Part shown: positions 45,258-57,902 of the stretch, piece after piece | Layout: the number at the start of each line of letters is the position of its first letter | How positions within the stretch are numbered: the stretch's first letter is position 1 | Notes under the pieces: model-generated | What the model was told of the DNA's origin: nothing | Database searches by the model: none | Seen by the model: the letters and a program-made list of their open reading frames with translations, nothing else | Made by a program: the position numbers and the translations under genes | Assembly: GCA_030386875.1 (NCBI GenBank) | Contig: CM059572.1 | Location: 38,933,732-38,997,731 of the forward strand | Direction of reading: 5' to 3' | DNA length: 64,000 bases | DNA from: Morinoia aosen | Taxonomy: Eukaryota; Arthropoda; Malacostraca; Amphipoda; Talitridae

Positions 45258-46607
45258 ATTTTATTATATACTGCTTTACTTAAATACATTTTAGAACTAA
45301 TTAGGGATTTTAGCTAATTATACTCTGTTTTCAAGTACGTACTTGAATCCAGTTCAGTCAAAAGCAGCCGCAAGCGTTTGCACATGAATTAGTTTATTAT
45401 TTAATCTGCCAAGTGATTAATTATTGCTGTAGGTCGTGGACGGGAAGCAGATAAGAGTTTTGAGTAGGATACGTGGCCTTGTAAGAATTCCGCTTCATCC
45501 ATATAGGATTAAAATTTTAGCCGAAATGAAATCGTTTTTCTAAGGAAGAGTTCTGGGTGTGTGCGGGGAAAATTAGCCGGTACCATTTTTTATTTTGTTA
45601 AAAAATGAAAATGCTTGATGAATCTTCGTCGTCCCTATCCATTCTAGGTATGCAATGAATCTGAAGAAAACATTTGCTAGCAAGTTTTTAGGAATCGATA
45701 GAATATGACACCTCTTAATGTTGTAGTAATGAATGGTATTCCAGCCTATTTCTCGATATCTTGTTTTTTCAAACTACTTACTTCTGTTGAAAAATTGAAT
45801 GAAGAACAACCTGCTTAACTAAATAGCAACAATTTTTCATTCAAAGCGCTTTCAGTTCTTTCGAAGCTGCTTCGCAGAATTTGAAGCGCATCACATTTTA
45901 CACGCTGCCGACTTCCACATTTTTGTTTTGTGCTGGAGCAGCTGCGAGAAATATCGAGTGCCTCTCCTCCCCTTGAGTAATTGACCTCAGCTGCCGTCAA
46001 GCGGAGCTTCAAACGCGCACCGTCTCGTGCAATTTAACGGTGCACAAATATCGCATTACGCTCGCAACAGCACCACAATCAGCTCTGCAAATGAGCGCTA
46101 CTTCTGAGTCCTTCTTTGCTTCGCATGAAACAAGTTCGAAATGTACTGGAAATGTGGCAGTTTTGATATTGCTTTTCATGTTTTGCTAAATTAAAAGTAG
46201 TTTTTGAAGTTTTCTAGAATGAGTGGAAACCGTTCAGAATTTAAAAAAATGTATTAGCTTGTTTGAATGACATATTCTGTAGTAAAATCAATTGATGTTC
46301 TTGTTTAGCGCGCTTCGCGAAGTAAATTTGTGTCAATTGAAGAAGTTCTTCAGCAGCTGGCACCGATGATAAATTGCGGTTTTATTTTTTTACTGTATTC
46401 GGCATTTGGGCGTTCATTTTGTTTTTCATATCGAGGGACTCATAGCCTGGCTTAGGTATATAGTAGAGAGAATTCGTACGATCATGTAACGTTCAGTTAG
46501 TGAACGGGTTTCATGATCTTTTTTCTAGGATGAGCATAATATTTATCGAATGAAAAGTTATTCGCGCCAAGTGCACAAAAATTTAAGCTTACATTGCATG
46601 AAAGCTG
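45258..46607. other. AT-rich, nothing confident seen
   Basis: Only short ORFs. A GC-richer patch at 45850-46050 holds a 65-codon minus ORF of unknown nature. Confidence 0.55.
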
Positions 46608-47005
46608 CTCCATCTCTCGGAAAAAATACTGAGATATTAGCCCTATTTTCTATGGAGTTTATTGAAATTCACGTTTGTTCTGAGCTCTTTATTTTTCGGA
46701 AGAGATACTGAAATGTTAGGACTAATATCCGTAGAGTTAATTGATGCCCAAATTCTTACAGTGTACCTCATTTCTCTGAAGAGATACTGAAATGTAAAGA
46801 CTGCTATCCGTAGAGTTAATTGATACCCATATTCCTTCAGTGCACCTCATCTCAGAAGAGATACTGAAATATTAGGTTTACTATCCATAGAGTTAATCGA
46901 TACTAAAATTCCTCCAGTGTACCTCATTTCCCGGAAGAGATACTGAAATATTAGGTCTTCCATCCGTAGAGCTTATTGATATTCATATCGTTTCGAATCC
47001 TGAAG
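46608..47005. repeat. 79-bp tandem repeats (about 5 diverged units)
   Basis: Each unit has GGAAGAGATACTGAAAT or a variant, then ATCCGTAGAGTTAATTGATA, then CCAGTGTACCTCATTTC. Units differ from one another at many positions, so the array is old and no longer homogenising. Confidence 0.88.
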
Positions 47006-48129
47006 TTCAAAACTCCCTGCTGTGGAATTATTATAGTGTAATTTCCTTTCCATCGGTTCATCTCAAGGAAAAGATTGCTTAGTACGCGATGGATTTTAAA
47101 TGCGATGCTTAATTGACATTAATTTGACTAGCATCGATAGATTTTCTGAATATATTCAATTTGCTCTAACATGCGAGCTCCAAACCGAGAATCGAAGAAA
47201 TGTTTCGCAAATCATAACGCCCATTCGAAATTTTTCGCATAAAATGATTCACTGCAAAAAACATCGTTATAAAAATCCACAAAGACAGCAAATGCCATCT
47301 TCGTGTCTCTTCTATCAGTCGCTGCGAACATTCCTGCATCACTTTGCATTTCTCAGATGGATAGAACACGTCTCTGCAATCAACTTCCCTCGCCTCAGCC
47401 CTTGTTCATTGTGCCTCCAATGCATTAATTTCTGATGTTCTTGTCATGTACCGCTAGGCTACTCTACTTCACTCGTATTCCCATGGCGTCGCACAAGTTC
47501 TTTCCATCAGTTCATGCGCCACTCGGTCTGCTCATTGACTACGTCGCTTTCTTGCTTTAAACATACGCATTCATCTGGATTGTGACTGGATTGACTTAAT
47601 TTTCAAAACAGCATCATTTCTGAATTGTTGATAATTATTCAAGTTTTTAGGGTCAATTTTGTGCGATTACTTTTTGACAATTATTTAAGCCTTCAAAATG
47701 AACTTCTTGGGCTTTTGCAATTTAGATTTAGTACTCTTCACTACACAATGAAATGTTTGGAAAAGTGCTTTGTTAATTGCTTTATACGTAATTTCACATC
47801 CGTGCATTTTTTATTAGATGTCATTTCATATTACCTTTCATACATCTTGTTAATTCAATTATATGGTCTCTATTACTCCTTCACACGTCGGCGTAATCCT
47901 CGTCTTTTTATTTACGTCAGTTTCTTCGCATCTACAGTGTGTGTGCAACGTTCGTTTACTTAGTAAATTATGAGGAAGTTAATTACGACACCTTAGGAAT
48001 TCTACCTCTTACCGCATGACTCATTTAGATTTTCTTTTTTTTTGTATAATTTTAATTTTTCCCTCCGGATCATGCTTCATTTTATTTCTCATACTCTCAT
48101 ATTTGTACATCCCTTCATCTTAAGCGATC
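47006..48129. other. AT-rich, no gene seen
   Basis: ORFs at 47100-47435 and 47625-47963 (+, about 111 codons each) are rich in Phe, Leu and Ile because of T-richness and show no domain. Confidence 0.5.
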
Positions 48130-48450
48130 TCGTCACTGTACTCCTCACCCATTAGACAATCACTACACCACACCTGTTGACTCGTCAGTGCTCTCCTCCC
48201 TCTCATTAACCCGTCACTCCATTTTCACACTCATTAACCCGTTACTGAACTTCTCGCGCTCATTAATCCGTCACTCCACTCCTCACACCCATTAACCTGT
48301 CACTCCACTCGCACCCATTAACCCGTCACTCCACTCACATCCATTAACCCGTCACTCCACTCGCATCCATTAACTCGTCACTCCACTCACACCCATTAGC
48401 AAGTCACTCCATACCTCACTCAATACGCCATTTCACTCCTTAACCCTCAA
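48130..48450. repeat. 26-bp tandem repeats (about 10-12 units, variable)
   Basis: The word CATTAACCCGTCACTCCACT recurs with a spacer such as CACATC or CGCATC. The clearest 26-bp period is at 48300-48410, and the units to the left are looser. Flanking ORFs are chance. Confidence 0.85.
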
Positions 48451-49686
48451 AATGTGCTCTCCCCTCAAGTTATTCACCACATTGCCCTGCCTTTCCTTGT
48501 ACTCCCCTCGCGCGCTTTATTCAAAGCTCAACACGGGTCATCTGGTGCTGAAGAATTATTCCTTGCTTCGGAACAGCGCTCCTCTTCCTGACCCTCGTGC
48601 CGCCCTCTTCATTAAGCGAAGAACAAGGCTCAACTACGCTGTTCCAGCCTCGGGTTTTCCACCTTTCCTCGCCAGCGCCAACTTTTTCTTTCTCCTTTTG
48701 GAGAATGTTTCGTTCCTGTGATGCGTGAGCGCCTTCGGATATGGTGGAATATTGCTTGAGTTTAGGTGCGTATTGATGCGTGGTATTGATGCTTCCAATT
48801 ACAAGTGCTTTAATTATCGTGATATAATATTAGTTTCAGAGCCCAATTAGCACCGAAATCTTGAGCGTTCGTAGAATACAGCAGTGGTTTGCTATTGGAA
48901 TGAGATTGCGTATATTTTGTCGTAATTAGTTAGGTTTGCAAAGCACATCTATGTAAATAGTACGCTCCAGTGAGGCAAAATGTAAAAATATGATTTCGTT
49001 AGGTTGACAAAAAGATACTGTGTGGTGTTCAAATTAATGTGCGATGGATTTCCAATATTTCTTAAATAAATAAACTTATATCACCTCTGCATTTAGCGAA
49101 CCCAATCAAATTTAAGGTAATAAAATTTTCCCTTCAAAATGTCGAAAATGAGCAGTTGTTTCATGGATTATAAGAATTTATTATGAATTAAGTGTTAAAG
49201 TAGATGCTTAGAAGATTTATTCTGCGGTAATAACCCACATAGCACCTAAAGTGAAAATTACTTTTCCTGTTCATTTTGAGACGCACGAACAACGCTGACC
49301 ACGGAAGCTTTACAGCGAAGTCAACAGATAATCTCATGGCCATCCAACCCGCTGGAGTCCTCTTAATTTATTCAAGAAACGAGGGAAATGCCCGTGGCAT
49401 CTCAGTGCAAGGAAAATTGCGAGCTTTCCTCGCCAAATTGCGCTTAATGTGGACTCCGGTAATGAGTGTCGGCTCCGTGCTGCGCTCCCATCAACACCGC
49501 AGCGGCGGCCGGCGCTCCCGCGGGGTGTTGCATTCCGGGGCTACGGGGCTGCAACTCCGCACAAACGAGGAAGGCGAAATCGATGCTGATTAGTTTGGAT
49601 GTGCAAATTTGCGTCGTGAAGTGCACGTTTGAAACAAAAACTTCTGCAATTATTTTTTTTTAGTTTTCTGTGGAGACTCGTCAATA
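48451..49686. other. No gene seen; GC-rich patch at 49440-49600
   Basis: The patch is open on both strands (105 codons on the + strand from 49276) and is CG-dinucleotide rich. No domain was recognised; it could be regulatory. Confidence 0.4.
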
Positions 49687-49688
49687 TA

Positions 49689-50303
49689 CAGGGTGTTTCA
49701 GGACAAGTGGTACAAAATTGCACACCAAATAGGAAGTTGCCAAATAAACACTTGTCTTCTATGAAATTTTTCGAAAAAAATTCTGGTTTTTGAGATATTA
49801 GCTGTTTAATGTTTTGAAGGATGAAATTTAATTACATAATTACGCACAATTTCCTTATAGGTGGATCGGGCGAAATGGTCCTGTTGCATGGCCTCCTAGA
49901 TCTCCTGACCTGCACTCGAATTCTTTTTTTTGGGGACACATGAAGAGCCTTTTTTAGGCTACATCCATTGAATCTGAGGAAGATCTCGTTGCCAGAATTG
50001 CAGTGGCTGCTGGTGAGATTTCTGGAATGCCAGACGTGTTTCCTAATATCCGGCAGTCATTAACGCTAAGATTTGAAAAGTGCTCTGAGTTAGGTGGAAC
50101 ACATTTTGAACAATTCTTGTAACTTAAAATCAAAATAAATATTACGAGTAATTGTGTTATTAAATTTATTCCCTCAAAACAATAAACAGCTAATGTCTGA
50201 AAACCCGATTTTTAAAAAAAAATTTCATAGAAGAAAAAAAATATTTATTTGGCCATTTTCTGCTTGGTGTGCAATTTTGTACCGCTTGTTCTGAAACACC
50301 CTG
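49689..50303 (+). mobile_element. Mariner-like element, internally deleted, with long TIRs (615 bp)
   Basis: Terminal inverted repeats of about 155 bp: the left end starts CAGGGTGTTTCAGGACAAGT, and the reverse complement of the right end starts CAGGGTGTTTCAGAACAAGC. Both continue with GGTACAAAATTGCACACCAA and TTAGCTGTTTA. TA lies on both sides (49687-49688 and 50304-50305). Only the 3' part of a transposase gene remains. The terminal CAGGGTGTTTC is shared with the element at 34633, but the rest of the TIR differs, so they are related families rather than copies. Confidence 0.9.
49859..50122 (+). pseudogene. Mariner-like transposase C-terminal fragment
   Basis: 88 codons in one frame from RWIGRNGPVAWPPRSPDL, which holds the third catalytic Asp, through FFWGHMKSL, SEEDLVARI and the C-terminal GGTHFEQFL to a TAA at 50120. 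One internal TAG, just after GHMKSLF, interrupts it. The first two catalytic blocks and the DNA-binding domain are missing, so it cannot encode an enzyme. The good frame preservation suggests the internal deletion is fairly young. Confidence 0.88.
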
Positions 50304-50998
50304 TATATGTACATATATACACACATATACACACATATACAGTATATTCTGCCTTAATTGGGGAATGACGACACGGGATTTCCCTAGTAACGTAATGAGT
50401 TCACGGGCTCGTTTCGGTTGCCGTATTCTAATCTATTCTGAATTTGAAAGCTAATGAGGTTCTTGCTTTATTACAATTTGCTAAAATCAACTTGAAATAC
50501 AAAATTTTCATTTAGGCATCGTATCGGTTTTTTCCACCAATATATGTACATGTGCATAAATGATATTATTTGTTGAGCAGTTCATTAAAGTGTCGATCAT
50601 TAATCGAAATTTAGTTGGTAAGAATATACTATATTTTTTGTGGTTTTGCTGTTACCCGAGCAAACCGCCAAATGGACTTGTGACAGGCGTTAAGGTTGGG
50701 GACAAAAATTCAATCGATTTTATGACCAATTAAATAGTTCGCTTCGATTCCGACTCATGCCTTGGAATATTCATTTTCCACGAGATTGTAGGGTATATCC
50801 GCGCAGCGTTCGTAATTATCGACTATCGATAACCTGCATCGAAGCTTCACTCGCAATCGCTTATTTTGGAGGTTCACGTATTGGAAAAACGCTTCAGGTG
50901 GAACTTAATTAACGCGCTCGCACTTACCTAACGCAAATGAGGGCACTCAAACATAAGCATTCGTCTTCTTGCTAATCGGTGTGCTTAAAAGCACTAAG

Positions 50999-51148
50999 TC
51001 CCTGGAGGAAATGTGTGAGGGCCCGAGCTGAGAGCTACATAGGTAGGCCCTATTTTTGTCGAAACAAAATCTTTTTTGCTAGGTTAAGGACTACCTTTTT
51101 TCTGTTCACTTTTGTCCTGTTTTTATTCAGTGCCTACTACTACTACTA

Positions 51149-51188
<40 letters not shown>

Positions 51189-51374
51189 TCTTCTTTAACG
51201 TTTATTTTGTCTCATGAACTATTTTCTCAACTTACTGTTTCTATGCTCTTTCTGGATAGATTCTGCGTTCCCTTATCTCCATACCAAATGGTGCCTTCCT
51301 CCTTCTTCTCTTCGATACGCTCTTTTTTGTACCGGTTAGGGAGACTCAAACTAACTTATAATCTTGTAATAATC
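50999..51374 (+). mobile_element. Unnamed SINE-like retroposon, copy J (5'-truncated, with internal microsatellite)
   Basis: Begins in the second block (TCCCTGGAGGAAATGTGTGA, GGGCCCGAGCTGAGAG) and follows the family order to CTAACTTATAATC. Possible flanking duplication, 11 of 14 matching: TTAAAAGCACTAAG (50985-50998) and TTCAAAGTACTTAG (51375-51388). The segment that reads CAGCACCTACTACTTTC in other copies has expanded to a TAC microsatellite. Confidence 0.83.
51130..51187 (+). repeat. (TAC)n microsatellite within copy J
   Basis: About 18 TAC units, interrupted once by TAAC. It grew from the CCTACTAC present at the same place in the other copies of the retroposon. Confidence 0.95.
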
Positions 51375-51388
51375 TTCAAAGTACTTAG

Positions 51389-53880
51389 ATAATGTTTGTG
51401 TGCATAGTATTTTCATTATAAAATGATTAACAGAATTAACATGTTTACTCAAATTAAACTTCAAATAATTACTAATATGGCGTCCGATTACACATTTTTT
51501 CGAACTTCGCAGAGTGAATGATGGACGTTTCTTCATAGCATTTATTTACGTTGGATGCTGTATTCTTGTACTGAAGCGTAAATGAAAGGATGCATGTATG
51601 TGTAACATTCATTCGTAAAATTATTTTGAGTCGAAGTTAGAACGAATGCATTCGCGTAAATTTTGTTTACGTAAGAGTTAATTTTTTTAGCATGCTTAGT
51701 CAATATGCGTTTATGAATATTTTTTAAACAAACTTTTCAGCTTTCTAGTGAAGTTTACATGTGATGAAACCACTGACTTCAAGAACGAAGTCTGTCAGCG
51801 AGCAACAAGATGAAGAATTTTCTACTCAAAGTTGAATAATTGTACATTTTATCTGTTTAGGGGCTTATTATTATTTCTAATGAAAATTTAGGTTGAATCA
51901 TATAGCGTGAGAGCACGAAGTTAAATAGCAGATATTTACGGAACACGATTTTCCAGCATCCTTTGAGCACAACGCATGGTGGTTGAATCATCCTGAGCAA
52001 ATTAGTTTTTTAAGGAAATCACCACTCATGTGGAACGCTATCTTTCATTAATTTAACACACTGAAAGCATTTAAAACATCCTATCTAGAACATTCCCAGC
52101 TTTTATGCTGGTGTAGCGAATGAATTGTATAAAATTAACATCAGGGAAAACACATTTTTTGGGAACTTCTAAGTACAAGCTTTCCAACGTCATTTTCGTA
52201 ATTGGTTAAAAAAAATTATTTGAACGAAAAAACGCTCAAAGTTGCTGTACTGAAGGTTTTAACTTGATTGTGGTTTCAGGTTCTAATAATAAAGAACGCC
52301 TTCAAATTTATTTACGCCCTCACGCTTTTGTACGCATACAGATTACAATTTTTACTCGACGGCGATCTTGCTCAACTTTTAGCTTAGTGAGAAAGTGCCT
52401 CATGTTTATCGTATTTCGATCAAAATTTGTTTTAGACTTCCAACGATAGTGAGAAAAATGGTCGAGGTATTTCTCTTTTTCATTTTGCGGCAAAGTACGT
52501 CAATAATTTGTGCGCACTATTATCAGTCGACGAAGGCGCCGAAGGAGCAGTTTGGGAATGCGCAGTAGCAAGCTGTTCTCGAAGAACTTAGACCTTCCAG
52601 CAGTACTGGTGGTGGGTCTTGTTGCAGGAGTTGCTTTCTCTCCGGCACTCGAGATTGCTTTTTATGAGAAGTCGAGGGCAACGAGACGTTGAAAGAGGCA
52701 CCCATAACTGGACGGCCTGCTCTCTGAACCATGCGGAGCACCTCGGTCTGCATCACCGCATGACTTACGCCGTGCGGGCTTTACTTCTGTCTTCACATTT
52801 ACTTACTGAGGAGATGTGCTCTCGCTACTTAGGATCTTCCGGGGATACGCTTTATATTTCCAACCACTTCGTTGTGAAACGCTGGAACCTCCTTCTAGGG
52901 GTGATAGTTCAGACTTTTTTGTTCATTCAATTCAAAGGCAGATCGCCAGCTCCTCTATCTCTGTGCGGCCTGGTAGCGCGGGGCTTCAGATAAAAGTATC
53001 ACAAGTAGCCATGCTCAAATGTGTCCAGTGTACTAGACTTATGATACAATTAGCTGCTGTGTCACTTGTGGTAGATAAATTGTTCAAATTGTTTCAATTA
53101 TTCCATTAAGCAACGTACATACAGCATGTCTGCGGTGCACACGTTCACTGTAAGGTTCCAGTAGCTCGATTTCTAGGTTATATATTTAGTTAGTCATGGC
53201 AAGAGTTTTAAATCCCAAGTCTTCTGGTATGACGCGCTTTCATGGCTGCGATTTAAAGCAAGACTCGTTCGGAGAATTCGAAACCTGTACTCACATCAAG
53301 GAAAATAATATTCTAGGAGGATATCTGCCTCCTAGCATTATCTGCCTTAGCATGATTCTCGGGTACGCTGCCCTTCAGTGCAAAAAGGAGCAATGTACCA
53401 GTAAAAATAAGACGGCAGTTATATGTACCTCTCAAGTGATGCATGTATATAGAAAACGTAAAACTGTTCTGTTACCTTGTGCTGCAGTTCACTGATAGTA
53501 TACCGTCTTGTATGGAAAAACGGCCCAAAGTTCAATCATTTTTGAAGGCATGATATCAAGAGTGAACGATGATGTTTACGAAGTCAAGCGATGAAAAAGA
53601 AGAGCGGATTATAAAGATAGGGCGAGACTAAGACCTCCCTCCAGCCTGCAGCCTCCAATGTGTTTTGAAGGCGAGGGAAGAAGTGCATCACGGCGTTACT
53701 GCACGACATCGAAATGAGATAGCGCAGCCATCTTTTTGTGGGCGCCTTATTGGTTTAGTCTGGAGCATCGGTTTGGTTCTTTACAAAATTGCTGCCATAA
53801 CTGATGCCCAATCGACAGTTTCTCAATTGATGAATCTATGAAAAATGAACCTCGATTTTGACTGAAGAATTGCTTAGACG
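51389..53880. other. No confident gene; unrecognised ORFs near 52510-53495
   Basis: Overlapping + ORFs of 60, 124, 97 and 99 codons and a 77-codon minus ORF crowd 52510-53495, in moderately GC-rich sequence. None matches a family known to me. The minus ORF ends with Cys residues (CYCAFPNCSFG) but has too little around them to call a domain. Confidence 0.35.
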
Positions 53881-54524
53881 TGAGGAAGCAGCCAGCGCGT
53901 GTACGTGTGAGGGAGCAGCCAACACGCGTGTACGTGTGAGGGAGCAGCCAACACGCGTGTGCGTGTGAGGGAGCAGCCAACACGCGTGTACGTGTGAGGG
54001 AGCAGCCAACACGCGTGTACGTGTGAGGGAGCAGCCAACACGCGTGTGCGTGTGAGGAAGCAGCCAGCGCGTGTACGTGTGAGGGAGCAGCCAACACGCG
54101 TGTACGTGTGAGGAAGCAGCCAACACGCGTGTACGTGTGAGGAAGCAGCCAACACGCATGTGCGTGTGAGGGAGCAGCCAACACGCATGTGCGTGTGAGG
54201 GAGCAGCCAACACGTGTGTGCGTGTGAGGGAGCAGCCAACATGCGTGTGCGTGTGAGGGAGCAGCCAACATGCGTGTGCGTGTGAGGGAGCAGCCAACAC
54301 GCGTGTGCGTGTGAGGGAGCAGCCAGCGCGTGTACGTGTGAGGGAGCAGCCAACACGCGTGTGCGTGTGAGGGAGCAGCCAGCGCATGTACGTGTGAGGG
54401 AGCAGCCAACATGCGTGTAGATGAGAGGGAGCAGCCAACACGCGTGTGCGTGTGAGGGAGCAGCCAACACGCGTGTGCGTGTGAGGGAGCAGCCAACACG
54501 CGTGTGCGTGTGAGGGAGCAGCAG
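53881..54524. repeat. 29-bp minisatellite (22 units, four of them 27 bp)
   Basis: The unit reads GAGGGAGCAGCCAACACGCG then TGTGCGTGT. Four units have CAGCCAGCGCG and are 2 bp shorter. The second half alternates purine and pyrimidine and contains the palindrome ACACGCGTGT, so it favours Z-DNA and cruciforms. Since 29 is not a multiple of 3 and the minus strand lacks stops, all three minus frames stay open for 230-261 codons (Cys/His/Thr/Leu-rich); these are artefacts of the repeat. Confidence 0.97.
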
Positions 54525-57500
54525 GGCAGCAAGTGTTCGCTGTGTTGCCAAGTGGTTGCATAGCAAAAATTGACTGGGAGGATGTTTACGTTGCTTTTTG
54601 CTTGATTTTTAGGCCATTTAGAACTTTGCTAGGAATACTGAACCGCAACGAGCGCTAACCAATGGATAGGGGCCAAAGTGCATCTGAATTGTGCGATGAC
54701 AGTCATTTTTAGGGCGCACGAAAAGTAGACTCTGTGTAACTCATTAAAATAAGTGCCTCAGAATCGCGTGTATAAACCGTGATTTTGATAAAAAGTTAGT
54801 TTTTTGTGATACATATATAGTGGCGGAGTGAAAATTAGAAAGAGTAATACGCTTGGGTGGTATAAAAATGTTATTCGTCAGCTTATTTTTTACTTATAGG
54901 CACTGGGAAATTATGTGGCGGTGTATCAGCCAGGTACGTGATTATATCGTGTCACTGTATATTGCTTTATACCTCACCGATACGGTATATGGGGCTTGTG
55001 CACAGGCAATAGATGTACTGCTATTACGGTATAGCAGACCGTCCTCAGCTCCCGGCAACTGTTCGCATATTTTGAACGATAGTTCGTTTTTCACTGAAGT
55101 AGTAGGCTAAAAACTAACTTGACTGAAGTTAAGACAAATTGACTTATTTTTCCATGGTTCACTAAATTCGTCTCTTAGACGCAAGACAATAAACTCCTTT
55201 TACTTATTTACTACAAATTTGGTTTTATTCAAGAAACCTGTATGCTACTTGTTTATTTCGTTGCAGAACGCTGAGTCATTGCTGCGAATTTTGGAATGGC
55301 TCAATAAGAATCATCTTTTCTCAAAAGCGGATTCAGTTCTAAACAGAATTGGATGAACTAGTTCAACTTTCATCCCGAATACTTTTCCAGTGAACAGCGT
55401 TTTAAATTCAAATTTTGTGCATATATTCTACTAAATAATGAGGGTTAAATCTGGAAAATTTTAGTTCGATAATGGGCATTTTTCCTACATCTATGATGAA
55501 CAAAGCACGCGACGAAAGCGAAAAATGTCGCAACTCTAAAATGCTTGCGAAGTTGGGTGATGCGCCGCGTCGCGTGGACAATAGCGCTCATCAGCTCAAA
55601 TGATGTGAGCTCTATTTTCTTTGGGGGCCAGCAAATAGTTCTCGTCATTAGCAAGTTTATCTCTCAAATGGGCCCACACGGCGCTCCCGTAGTCAGCTCT
55701 CTCCTCCGAAACTTCAGCAAGGCAAGAGTGGAAGGAGCAGAACTGAACTGCGATGTTCTTGGCAGGCAGAAGCTATAGCGATAGGAACCTTGCTTGCAAA
55801 CGAGGCCGTATTTGTAGTTATTCGGTAAGCGAATTTAATGTTTTAATGGATCGGGTGGTCGGCGTGAGACGTTTTATTTTGAGTGAGCAGAGGTAGGGAT
55901 AAAGAGAGAGCCTGAAGTGGAAGAAAGCGAATGCGTATCGGAAGCAGAGAACGAAGGGAAATACTGCTGTGACGTTCAGTAAGGGTATCATCACAAAACA
56001 GTGGAAATCGACTTTAGTAGAGCTCCCAAAGCGACAACTTTGTAGTCTTTGATAGCAGTTATCGTTTTCTGAGTTTATAATATATTATTATTATTGTTAT
56101 AGTTTAATGGTACTCGTATAATGGAATCATCAATTATTTGAAGAAACGGCAAGTTCTTTTGGAAGTTCCTTATTGCAAGAATGAAAATTTAGAATGAAAG
56201 ATGATATTTTACAGAATCCCAGTTTAGAACACACTTAAGTTTGCTTCAAAGTCAGTTGCTTTTCATCAGCACAGAAGTTCGTATGTAGACCTAATGTTTC
56301 CGACGAGGCGTACTGTTAAGAGTATCGTCGCAGTCTTGGCAAAGAGCATTACTTCTTTGGCTTAGTTTAGGGGCTAGAAGCTTGATGCGTTTTATTTGCT
56401 GTAGTAAATTAAATATTTCACCTTTAATCCAAGCAAAATTAAGGTGCCTGGAGTCTCTAATACTAATGAATAATGGAATTGTTTACATTTACCTCAAATG
56501 GTAACATTTTAAATATTTTATAAGAGTTCACAGAAATTTAACAAACGTTTGATTCGCGAAAGATTTCACTGCTAGGTCAGGAAAACATACCCCTCATGAC
56601 TAATAAGTCATAGATTGTCTTTCATTTCTGTTACAAGTGTGAGGATACGAGTACGTCGTAGTCATCAGAACTCGCAACAATTTACGCTCTAAAGCAGAAT
56701 ATCTGGCAGCCAAAGTTGTTCAGTTGATTTAGACGTTTTTCTGTTTTTCTTTCTGACGAAAATTTTCAAGTTTGAATTATTTCCAAGTAAAATCGGTGAA
56801 TTTTTACCAGGACAAGAAGCAGCAAACAGCGTATAAAATTTGACAGAACTTTCACTGCCAGCTGTGCTGCTTCGATTTTATCACTTGCTCAAAAATCTAC
56901 CCCAGAGATTGATGATGCGCTTACAGAGCCTGCCTGGCGCTGTGAGCACGTGTCTTGTGCGCAGTAACCTGCCGTTAGGTTTATTTTCAGTGCTTGTCAT
57001 GGAATGATTTTAATGCATTTGACTATTTTTCAAGATAATTTTGCATGCGCACGGTTTGAGGAATTTTGATGGGTGATTTAGATCATAACTGAAGAAGAAT
57101 AGTGGAGGATCGAAATCCACGGTATACCTGAAATATGTAGAGTAACGAAGGACGAAAATGTAGAACGTGGGTATTAGCGGAATCATGGAAGACAAAAATG
57201 TAGTTCGTACTAATTAGAAAGAGAATAATGGAATATTAACCGGGAATGCACTTTACTTCCATTCCAGGTAGAGTGTGAGGGGCTGCTCATTGAATTCGTA
57301 CTGTTATAACGAAACCTCGTGCGTAGGACTGCTCCCGTTCATAAATTTGTTGGTAAACTCGTTTTATGCCTAAAAACAACACTAATAATTTTTTCTCTGT
57401 GGTGACGTTGTGAAAGTCGATAACACTGTCGGTTTCTGTTTCATTTCTGCCGAAAAACACCAAACATAATTTCATGTTTTTGCGTCACGAACGAGTGCTA

Positions 57501-57902
57501 TTGCTAAGAGCTTGCCAACTGCCACAAAAACAAGTGGGGCTCAATAACAACAGACGCGTCTGTATTGGTAACGTCGTGCATGGTGTGTCTCCCGAAGTGG
57601 CGTTTTCAAGTCCCCGAGGACACTGATCCCATTAACAGCGGTCCAGTTAAGCTCTCAAAGCTGCAGCTTTTATCCTGTCCAGGTGACGTTTTGCCGATCG
57701 ATTCTGCCAATCATGAGTGGAAAAGAAATTAGACCTGAGCCGTAATTGTTCAATTCGGCGAGCTCGCGATCATAGGATCCGTCCTAGCGAGCTGAGCGGG
57801 TGGTGAGTGTGCGGCGCTTCTGCCGTCCGCCTCCTCTGTGCTCACTCTCCCACAGTCTGCGGTCTGGAAGCTGTGACGCGGATAGGGGGATTGGAAGGAT
57901 GA
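54525..57902. other. No gene seen
   Basis: Short ORFs only (up to 85 codons). GC-richer sequence at 57520-57900 leads into the 27-bp minisatellite. Confidence 0.5.

Noticed and set aside
50269..50454. ORF starting MQFCTACSETPC, similar to one at 49541-49723 on the other strand
   Set aside because: Both lie in the inverted termini of the mariner-like element, so their similarity is that of the TIRs.
52523..52756. Possible Cys-rich (THAP-like) domain in the minus ORF
   Set aside because: Only two or three Cys are present, without the rest of any zinc-binding pattern.
53747..54566. Minus-strand ORFs of 230-261 codons
   Set aside because: They are the three frames of the stop-free 29-bp minisatellite. 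All three are open and read the same peptide cycle, so there is no coding evidence.
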